A DNA stretch of 52,563 nt, taken from contig AUXH01000056.1 in assembly GCA_000482145.1 (NCBI GenBank), forward strand, positions 1 through 52,563, in the 5' to 3' direction. A program made the position numbers and the translations under genes. Below, piece by piece: positions 26,976 through 34,959 of this stretch. The stretch is from Strigomonas culicis. Its lineage: Eukaryota > Euglenozoa > Kinetoplastea > Trypanosomatida > Trypanosomatidae. Under the pieces are notes generated by a model. The model was not told the origin of the DNA. It searched no databases and was given only the letters and a program-made list of their open reading frames with translations. Each line of letters begins with the position of its first letter. Position 1 is the stretch's first letter.

Positions 26976-28040
26976 TTACAGCTTCCATTCGCATGGTCCT
27001 TCGTGGGGAAGGGCAGTCTTCAACACAGCAGTCGATGTCGGTAGAAGCTTCTCCCTTTTACCGGCATCCTTTTCACGAACAACGCGCGAAGATAGGCTCA
27101 CGTCGGTGTCCAGCAAAAAGTCAAAAAAGGTTCCGGGCCAAGATTTCGTGCGATACAAATCGACATAAAACTCGGGTGCAATCGTATTCAATTTAGCAAT
27201 GTGGCACCAAGGGATATTGGGGAAGTCGTGGTGCTCCACATGGTAACCCGCATTCCACGTAACCAAGTTGAGAATACCGTAGTATGAAAAGGTTTCCTGT
27301 TCGCCGTTTCCTTCAAAGATGAAGTGCTCGGAGATGAAGTGGCCCCCGAGAGGATGCCAGCTAGTACCACAAAAAATAGACACCAAAAGGTAGATTAGAG
27401 GCCACCATCCACAGAAGTAGTAAATCAGATAGTTAAATGTGAGCTGAACAACGTAGTTCATCACATGCATCCTGTCAAACTTGATGAGACGCACAACAGT
27501 GGGCCGGAAGGCATAAAACAAGACCTGAAACGTCAAGAAGAAAAACTTGCCAACATAGTTGGAAAGAAATTTGGCCTCAAAACGGGTAGGAACATCGGCA
27601 TCAACGCCGTCCCATCCGAGGTACCGATGATGCTCTGCGTGGTACGTTTTAAACATCATCGCATACGGGGCAGGAACAACGGAGTTGACAAAAAGGGCGT
27701 ACATGTCGTTGTACAAAGGCGTTTGGAAACACAGATTATGTGTAACTTCATGAATGGCAAGGAAGCAGCTGTGGACAACTGTGCCACCAACAAAATAAGC
27801 CACGAGAAGAAAGGTGGGCCAGCCCATATCCTTTGCACGGTAGGCAAGGTACAGTTGCAGAAACACAAATGGAGTGAGCAAGTACGCTATCCATGGATTG
27901 GGACCATAGAGCTTTTTAATCTCAGTACCATGAGCCTTCACCATCTCACGATTTCTGCTTTTGTGAGTGTTCTCTGTGTCTGACCAGTAGTAGTCTGTAC
28001 GGCCCTGATGCTCAAACATTTCTGCAACAGTTGGCGCCAT
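26976..28040 (-). CDS. sphingolipid delta-4 desaturase (dihydroceramide desaturase)
   Basis: 354 residues from ATG 28040. This ER membrane di-iron enzyme introduces the delta-4 double bond into dihydroceramide, giving ceramide. The three histidine boxes are intact: HEVTH (97-101), HAEHH (134-138) and HVEHH (267-271). The surrounding signatures are those of DES/DEGS (AIHEVTHNLCF, TYHAEHHRYLGWDG, NAGYHVEHHDFPNIPW). The N-terminus has the family block DYYWSDTENTHKSRN, matching the DFxWxxxxEPHxxRR region. Hydrophobic segments at about 50-68, 76-96 and 160-230 anchor it. Length is slightly above DEGS1 (323) because of a C-terminal tail (VVREKDAGKREKLL...). No key residue is missing. Codon use is less GC-rich than in most of the window. 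Confidence 0.95.
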   Translation of the reverse strand: MAPTVAEMFEHQGRTDYYWSDTENTHKSRNREMVKAHGTEIKKLYGPNPWIAYLLTPFVFLQLYLAYRAKDMGWPTFLLVAYFVGGTVVHSCFLAIHEVTHNLCFQTPLYNDMYALFVNSVVPAPYAMMFKTYHAEHHRYLGWDGVDADVPTRFEAKFLSNYVGKFFFLTFQVLFYAFRPTVVRLIKFDRMHVMNYVVQLTFNYLIYYFCGWWPLIYLLVSIFCGTSWHPLGGHFISEHFIFEGNGEQETFSYYGILNLVTWNAGYHVEHHDFPNIPWCHIAKLNTIAPEFYVDLYRTKSWPGTFFDFLLDTDVSLSSRVVREKDAGKREKLLPTSTAVLKTALPHEGPCEWKL

Positions 28041-30983
28041 TTTTAGGTTAAGATTTTTTTTGTTGTTTATCTGTAAGCTTCAGTAAACTGGATACGAAAA
28101 ATTTCGTATATATATATATTAGTTTCTTTGTTTTTTTTCTTTTGCAAAGAAAGCACTTGTAAAAAAAAAAAAAAGAGAGTAAGTGATGAAATGATCAAGC
28201 TTGCTAATAAAAAGGATGAAAAAACAAAAAGCGAAAGAGAAGGAAAACAATAACCAGCGTACAAATCAGAAAAATACAATTAACTAAAGTTAGTATCAAG
28301 CACAAAGAATGTAAACAAATAATTAAACTCATTAAATAGTCAACAAAAAAGTGTTAATCCTGTTAATACTATAATACGCATAATAATGGCACAACCAAGC
28401 AAGCATATTTGAGCATTTGATGCAAACAAATCATCCCACTCATTAACCACGCAAATAAAAGCAGCCCAGCAACAAAACAAAATGAAAATGCCCTACTTCT
28501 ACACAAAGGCCCCCCGCGCAATCATCAACGACGAATGACTCGTCACGGGCGGCGGCCAAAAACACCCCGCGAGCCAGAACAAGCCCCGGCCAGGCCCTAA
28601 AAACGATGAAGACGGCGCAGGGCCCCCCGGCGCGGCGCACCCTCACAAAACAAGCCAAGGGACAAAGAGAGCCCGCCAATACGCACCCACCGAGGGGGCG
28701 GCCGTTGCCGCCCCACCGGTGTGAAAAATGGAGGGGGGGGGAATAACCAAAAACACCGCTCCGCCCAGGCCCACGAAGGAACAAAAATAACAAAGAAAGG
28801 AGTTACCCGCGTGAGCATGCGGGCCCTCACCAAGGCGCCCCTTTAGCCAAGGTGCCCCGCCCTTCCCAGAAGGGCCACCCACAATACCACATAGAAACCA
28901 TTGAGGTGAAAGAGCCGGGCGAGGCAGAGATGGGGCGCAGGCTGCCCTTTAAGAAAAAAAGAAGGGAGCAAACCAGGCCAACCCCCGCGCCACCGCGGGG
29001 GCGGGGGGGTACGAGCGCGGCCGAGCCAACCCCCGCCCCCAAAACGGTGAAAAAAAAAACAGACCCATCACCCCCCGTTTCCATGCCAGAAGAGAACCCT
29101 CTTGCTTATCGAAACGGACGATCTGGGATCCCTGCGAGCCCCCAAGCCCAGCCACGAGGCAGATAAAAGCACCCCCGCCCAACACCCAAACAGCCATACA
29201 TTGAAACGGCGAAGAGCCCCGGCACCGACCCAAACCAAAAAAAAGAAAAAGCCGCAGAGCGAAGAGAGAGTGTTTTATTACACTTGCGCCCCTTTATTGT
29301 TCAAAGAGCCCCGGCGTCGACGGCGGGGACGAGCAACAAAAGGAAATGAAAGCATCAGGGGTTGGGTTGTTGCGCGCGCCCCGTGGCGTGACGCATCGCG
29401 GCCCCTCGGGCCGCTGTATTACTTTAGCCCCGCCCCAAACCCCATTCGGAGCGAGGAATGCGATTTGGAGGAGGGTCGTAAACTATTGATTTCCAACTTA
29501 AGTTGAACAGCATACTCTTGCAATCAGCGAAAGACTGTTTGTATAACGTGGTTCTTTTCGTCTATTTCCGGGGTGGCTTTTTTTTTTAAAGAATCCAGTC
29601 GCTCGCCCCAGCCCCTTTTCACGGCAAGGGCCTGTGTATTATGAGAAGAGAAAAGAAGAGCCCGCCCCGGCGGAGCTCACGCAGCGGCGGGAGGCCGTTT
29701 GGCATCATGAAAAACCATTGATCGTAAGACAACAGAGGCAAATACATATAAACAACGGGGGTGTTTACGACGCCCCATCGTTTGTAACAATGCCCATGCC
29801 GACAACCGGCGTGCAGAAAAACACGCACAGTGCTCTAGTGTGTTGTTCTTTTTCTAGGGAATGAGGGACGGGCAAATGGGGGATTGCCGCAGCGAGCGTA
29901 TGTGAATTATGGTCGCCCACGTTTATTAAAACCAAGGGGCGTTGTGTCGAAAGGGGTCTGTAAAAGGGCGCCAAAAATGGCGCGTCCGTATTCAAAGTAA
30001 CTATTTCGAGGGTCGGGCGAGGGGGCGGCACCCCCCTTCCAGAACAGGGCCCGCCCCACTTGAAAGAAATCCCGGTGAGTGATTCCGGAATAATTAGAAA
30101 CACAAATAACAGAAACAAAATGATACGTGAGAGGGGCGGGCGTGGGGCGCCGATGCCTGCAACGGCTTTCAATTGACGCCAGGGCGCCGGGCGGTGGGGC
30201 GACCATTCAAAACATATTGGCCAAAAAACGGACACTTGTCGCTTTTCTGCTCTTTTGGAATTGCCCAAAGGGTTGTTGAACTCGGCGTGCACATAAAGTG
30301 GCCTTGGCTGCTTTAATGTGGTTCGTCGTAAGCGGGTGCTCTGGGGTGGTGGCGCCTTTTGGTCCGCCGTTGATTTGCGCCGCGCCTTCCTGTTTGACGC
30401 AGTGGTGTCGCGCCCCTTCCTCTTTTTATGATGGTGTGTGTGTGTGTGTGTGTGTGTGTGAATCATTGCTTTGCAGTTTGGTTTCACCGTTAGGGGCGTG
30501 TGTGCTGTGGCGTCCTTGGTTTTGTATTGCGGCTAAGCGGGTTCCCCTACGGCCGGCGGCAGCACCCCTCTGGCTGTGTCTCCAGGTGCGCGTGCGTGGG
30601 CTGGGATGGAGGTTAGGGTGGGGCTGCTCCGGCCGGGCACTGGGCAGGGGGCCCTTCGGCACCCCCCTCGGTGGAGGAAGGGGGAGGAGGGGCCGGTCGA
30701 CCGGGTGGGGAGCGCGGCCCGTTGATGCTTGTGGGAGCGACTGCGTTGCTTTGAACCGAAAAGAAGGAGATTGTGGGCCAGAGACGGGAGTTGAGGGCTG
30801 CGAATGACAAACCCACGCACACATACGCACGGAGAAGGGAAGTGAAGCATGGCATGAAGAGGGAATTCTTTTTTTTTGTTTAGCATTATATCGAAGCTAG
30901 GTTGAATTGAAACAATGGCATATGTATTTGTTTGTTTTCGAACAGACAAAGCAATGATGGTTTACAGTGCGCGCTGTGCGTGC
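28041..30983. other. 2.9-kb gene-free region containing a GC-rich island of unknown nature
   Basis: The ends (28041-28480 and 30850-30983) are ordinary AT-rich spacer. Between about 28490 and 30860 the DNA becomes GC-rich, with G and C homopolymers (for example G runs near 28731-28741 and 28996-29010), a GT microsatellite, and no long frame with the codon style of the neighbours. The left part is nearly T-free on the plus strand and the right part A-poor. I saw no rRNA, tRNA, spliced-leader RNA or 5S match. It sits between the stop of the first channel gene (30984) and the desaturase start (28040), so it would be transcribed in the minus direction. Function unknown. Confidence 0.7.
30434..30460. 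repeat. (TG)n microsatellite
   Basis: About thirteen TG units inside the GC-rich gene-free island. Simple repeat; the HTHTHT stretch in an overlapping minus frame comes from it. Confidence 0.92.
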
Positions 30984-33900
30984 CTATCGGACCTTTAGGC
31001 AGTAGACGATATCATCGGGCTTCGTGGGAAATGGCGGCGGAGGGTTCGTGATAACGTAGCGGAAAGACGTCAAAAAGTCGTCGCAAATGTCTTCTTGCTG
31101 TCGATGGATCGCTAGCGGGAGAAGACGGCGCCCCAAGCAATAGTTGACCACATCCTTGTAGCGCTTCCACTCTTTTCGCATCAAGATGGACGTTACGGAA
31201 AGGGCGTCTTGCCACCCCGACAGCAGCTGTTCCAGCACCTGCTTTAGCTCCGGGATAAAGTACGCCTCTTGGAGAGCCGTGTCCAGCATGTGGCGACACA
31301 CGATGTTGCCGGACAAGAAGCACGGCTCCATCACCCAGTCCTCCGAGTTGGTGGTGTCTTCGAGCGAGGAACCCGACAGCAGCGAGATGTTGGTGCAGCG
31401 ATCGAGCTCCACCACAATCGGGATGTCTGGCTCCTCGTCACTTTTGCCCTCACGAGACAGTTGGCGAACCGTTTTGGCGGCGATGATGGAAATGGCGTCA
31501 CCGTGCTCATCACAGCGATCGCCGGCGCAGAAGATGACAACGGCGGCGGCCTCCTTCAGATTGCACCTGGCAAGGTCACGAAGGAACAGGCCGCACCCTT
31601 GGATCACAATGATGGATCCGCTCACGTCATCTTCCCACATCATGCGGAGAGACTCGTAGTTCTCCTCGCTGGCGAGCAGGACGATGTTGCTCAAAGGCGT
31701 GTGCTGCCGCGCTGGCCGCATAATGTCAAAGAAATCGGCGGCTTTGGCCGACAGCGACTCAATCATCGACTCGTGCGTCCGCTTTTCCATCTCGTGCGCG
31801 GTGGAGAGATCGATGAACACAAAGTGGTTCTTCAAGTGGCTCGCGTCGTTCTCGATGCGCAGGGTGGCGCGCTCGCCCTCGCGCCCACGCTCGCGGGTGG
31901 TTTGCGCCATGGACTCTGCCGAGCGGTCCGATGTGAAGGACATGTTCGTCAAGCCGCGCCTCGCCGTGGGCGACGCCAAGCCGATGGACAGGGCGGGCGA
32001 GTAGGGCGGCGCGGCCGCGTCGTTCATGATGGTGACATTCTTCGCCGCCTTGTACCCCAGTGGCTTGACCTTGGCCGCGATGGCGTTGACGGGGATGATC
32101 TCCCCCGCCTTGGGCTCCCGCTCGCGCATGTGGCCCGCGTGAGGCGATGCGATCCTGCTGCCCAGCGACCGCGGCGACAGCATCTCCCTGTCAGGGAATC
32201 GCATGTCTCGTCCGTCCATCGCGGGCGAATAGTTCAGCCCGAAGCTGGCGTTGGACACGGACACGGAGCGGCCGAGCGCGAAGCTGCCGACGAGCCCGCG
32301 CTGGCGCTCGACGAGGTCCTTCAGCGCCCCTATGCTGGCTGCCTCGTCAAAGTCGCGGAAGTCGTCCGGGTTGTGGACCGTCACGGGTGGGAGCAGCTCC
32401 ATCGCCCTGTCGACCGCCAGGCGGTCGTCGCAGATGATGATGAGGTTCACCACGTCGCGCAGGTTGCCCCGCGGCGCGAGCTCGACAATCGGCTCGTTCG
32501 GATACGCAGAGGGGGTTTCAAAGGCCTCCGCCACCGCCGCGGTGGTGGGGGTCGCGTCGGGAGGCGCGACGTTGCAGTTGGGCGGCGTGTGGCTGCGAAC
32601 GACGCCGATGAGCGTGATGCCGGAGGAGTACAGAAGGATGGCCAGGCTGCGGAACGCGCGTGCGCGCTGCGACGCCGGCAGCGGAACGACCTCGACGTGC
32701 TGCGCGAGAGAGGCCTCGTACAGGTCCTTCCAGTAGGTGTCGACCGGGTTCTCCATCTCGTTGTTGTATGTGAAGGCGGCGTAGGAGAGCATGTCGCGCT
32801 GCTTGGAGCCGATGTGGCGCATCGCCTTCGCGACCGCGAGGGCGCCTTTGCGGGGGTCCGAGAAGTCGTTGATGTCCCACATGCTCGACGTGGTCATCGG
32901 GTCGAACATGCGGATCAGGTTCGCGACGAGGGGGATCATCCCCGGCAGCACGCACCCCAGGCCCAACAGGTTGTGGTTCAGCCGCTCGATCTCGACGATC
33001 TTCGCGGCCTTGGGCATCATCGCCTTGGTGTAGCGCGAGCGGTGCAGCAGGACGTGGAGCGGGACGCGCGGCACGTGGGCGTAGGTCGAGATGGCCTGCT
33101 CCGCCGTCTCGTAGTCGCTGTAGTAGGTCGAGTTTGCGCCGCGGCCGAAGAGAAAGATGGCCGCCGCGCCACGCGCGTTGCAGCGGTCCAAGTCGTCCGC
33201 GTTGCCGGGGTTGCCGACGAGCAGCAGCACGGAGCTGCGGTACATGGGCGCGTTCACGAGCAGCAGGATCTCGGAGGACGGCTGGTCAGGGACCATCACC
33301 ACCACGTGCATGTTGAAGTAGTGCCGCTTGCCGGCAAACAGGTTCGTGAGCTGGATGCGCAAGTCGTGGATGTCGAAGTTGCCGCACAGCACCACGTGGT
33401 CCACCTCCTTGAACCAGGTCCAGTACCGCCGGTGCCGCAGGTGCTCGACGCCCAGCGCCGCGATGTACTCCAGCAGGGGCACGAAGTAGCTGATGCCGAT
33501 GCAGATGAACACAATGAGCAACAGCCGGCCTTCAATGCTGGACAGCTTGATGTCGCCGTAGCCGATGGTGGAGAAGACGACGAGCATCATATACACCAGC
33601 GTGTAGAAGTCGACCGGATCGTTGAAGTAGTTCTCGACGGCCTGCAGGGTGCCCACACACATGCCGATCACCGCGAAGCACTGCACGAGCGAGCGGACCA
33701 TCTCGAGCCGGTTGTCGGAGAAAAAGGCACTGATTTGAGGATAGTCCAGCAGCGTGAGCACGCACTCGTGCAGCCACCACATCCGCAGGTACATGGGCGA
33801 GTAGGTGCTCATGAAACGCTCGTTGCCGGTGACCAGCGCAAGAATGGCCAGCATTAGCATCCACACGCTAGTCAAGTACGTCATGATGGACGTCAGCTTG

Positions 33901-34391
33901 AACAGATAACTAATCTTTTTGGTTTCGACCAGCAGTAAACCGATCCACCCTAGAAGAAAAACGATACTAAGAAGCACGAGAACGACAAAGCCCCCGACTC
34001 CCCACTCGAAGCGCAGCTCGTTGTTGACCTCGTCCACGTGCTGGGTGTAGAGGTAGATGCCGACCGCCGTCGCCTCGAAGGCCGTGTTCATCAGCAAGAG
34101 CGTGATGGAGATGTAGCTGTACTTCTGCTCGATCACGTCGAACAGTTTTCGCACGGACCGGATCTCCGTCAGGCCCTCGTGGCCGATCTGGTACGACCAC
34201 TGCTCCTGCGCGTTTTTAGTTCGAAAGTTGTCGTTACGGATGTTCTGCACATTGTCCATCATATTCTCACCAAAGCGGCGGAAGTTGTTGCCGACCGTGT
34301 CGCCCAGCACGCGGAGGTTGCCTTCCACATGATGACCAAGGGTCTGGATCCTTCGAGAGAAGTTTGAAATGTGTTCAGACCCGATGGGCAT
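30984..34391 (-). CDS. Slo-like potassium channel with two RCK domains (tandem copy 1)
   Basis: 1135 residues from ATG 34391. Six membrane segments lie at about 91-116 (S1), 130-154 (S2), 160-188 (S3), 199-216 (S4-like), 231-256 (S5) and 289-312 (S6). The K+ selectivity filter TIGYGD (275-280) follows a P-helix. A cytosolic RCK1 Rossmann-type domain begins at DHVVLCGNFDIHDLR (331). A low-complexity linker (about 620-860) precedes a second RCK-like region (FIDLSTAHEMEKRTHES, then NIVLLASEENYESLRMMW). The layout is that of BK/Slo channels. S4 carries only one Arg and one His (YLRMWWLHECV), so voltage sensing should be weak. No acidic calcium bowl is evident. The neighbouring gene encodes a paralogue, so the two may form heteromers in a plasma or organelle membrane. 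Confidence 0.9.
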   Translation of the reverse strand: MPIGSEHISNFSRRIQTLGHHVEGNLRVLGDTVGNNFRRFGENMMDNVQNIRNDNFRTKNAQEQWSYQIGHEGLTEIRSVRKLFDVIEQKYSYISITLLLMNTAFEATAVGIYLYTQHVDEVNNELRFEWGVGGFVVLVLLSIVFLLGWIGLLLVETKKISYLFKLTSIMTYLTSVWMLMLAILALVTGNERFMSTYSPMYLRMWWLHECVLTLLDYPQISAFFSDNRLEMVRSLVQCFAVIGMCVGTLQAVENYFNDPVDFYTLVYMMLVVFSTIGYGDIKLSSIEGRLLLIVFICIGISYFVPLLEYIAALGVEHLRHRRYWTWFKEVDHVVLCGNFDIHDLRIQLTNLFAGKRHYFNMHVVVMVPDQPSSEILLLVNAPMYRSSVLLLVGNPGNADDLDRCNARGAAAIFLFGRGANSTYYSDYETAEQAISTYAHVPRVPLHVLLHRSRYTKAMMPKAAKIVEIERLNHNLLGLGCVLPGMIPLVANLIRMFDPMTTSSMWDINDFSDPRKGALAVAKAMRHIGSKQRDMLSYAAFTYNNEMENPVDTYWKDLYEASLAQHVEVVPLPASQRARAFRSLAILLYSSGITLIGVVRSHTPPNCNVAPPDATPTTAAVAEAFETPSAYPNEPIVELAPRGNLRDVVNLIIICDDRLAVDRAMELLPPVTVHNPDDFRDFDEAASIGALKDLVERQRGLVGSFALGRSVSVSNASFGLNYSPAMDGRDMRFPDREMLSPRSLGSRIASPHAGHMREREPKAGEIIPVNAIAAKVKPLGYKAAKNVTIMNDAAAPPYSPALSIGLASPTARRGLTNMSFTSDRSAESMAQTTRERGREGERATLRIENDASHLKNHFVFIDLSTAHEMEKRTHESMIESLSAKAADFFDIMRPARQHTPLSNIVLLASEENYESLRMMWEDDVSGSIIVIQGCGLFLRDLARCNLKEAAAVVIFCAGDRCDEHGDAISIIAAKTVRQLSREGKSDEEPDIPIVVELDRCTNISLLSGSSLEDTTNSEDWVMEPCFLSGNIVCRHMLDTALQEAYFIPELKQVLEQLLSGWQDALSVTSILMRKEWKRYKDVVNYCLGRRLLPLAIHRQQEDICDDFLTSFRYVITNPPPPFPTKPDDIVYCLKVR

Positions 34392-34959
34392 TCTCTTTCA
34401 CACACACTCTCTCTCCTTTATAATCTTACGCAATTAACTAGTTTCCAATAATACACTAAGATAATAATAATAAGAACGTATGGTCGTTTTTTTTTATTAT
34501 TTATGTTTTTCCGTTTTCTCAAACACGAAGAGCAACTAAACAAACAAAAAAATAGATTCGTCACTATTAGTTAAAGAATACCTTTTCTATACGCTCTTGT
34601 ACATAAAGGTAGAATCTAACCAGAAAAGGGGAGAGGAAAAAAAAATGAGACAAGTAATCACACAGTTCAATGCACCCTTAAAGACTGCAGTCCAAGCAAA
34701 CGTGTTTCCCGTTTTCTGTTACAAGAGGAGATGGGTATATCATTTCTGACGAAAGGTGAAGAGACGAAAGCGACTCTCAATAACCTCCTCTTTTTTTTTG
34801 ATTGGAGAAAAATTATTGTTTCGATTCAGCATAGTATTGTACAAGAAAGAAGTTACGTTCCAGATTGCCCAAGCGAAAAGAAAAAAAGAAGAGGAGAGCG
34901 TTTCCATTTCTTCGCCCCCCCCCCTGCTTCTCTTCCTCGCTCTCCTGCTGTCTCATTCG
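34392..34959. other. intergenic spacer between the two channel genes
   Basis: 568 bases, AT-rich, with minus-strand pyrimidine tracts near 34395-34420 and 34870-34945. No gene is seen. The two channels are separate genes with independent acceptor regions, not one broken frame. Confidence 0.7.

Noticed and set aside
29354..29366. GGGGTTGGGTTG resembling the minicircle CSB-3 motif (GGGGTTGGTGTA)
   Set aside because: Not an exact match, and no CSB-1/CSB-2 neighbours at the expected spacing were found. In a G/T-rich island such matches arise by chance.
29300..29420. Possible rRNA or spliced-leader RNA fragment in the GC-rich island
   Set aside because: No match to the 39-base spliced-leader exon, 5S rRNA or conserved rRNA segments that I could recognise on either strand.
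29765..30487. 240-residue minus-strand frame in the GC-rich island
   Set aside because: Built partly from the (TG)n microsatellite (HTHTHT). Codon choice is unlike the neighbours, with no domain and no clear acceptor plus ATG arrangement.
30298..30807. 169-residue plus-strand frame in the island
   Set aside because: Trp/Gly/Cys-rich reading of G/T-biased DNA with no family features. It would be the only plus-strand gene in the window.
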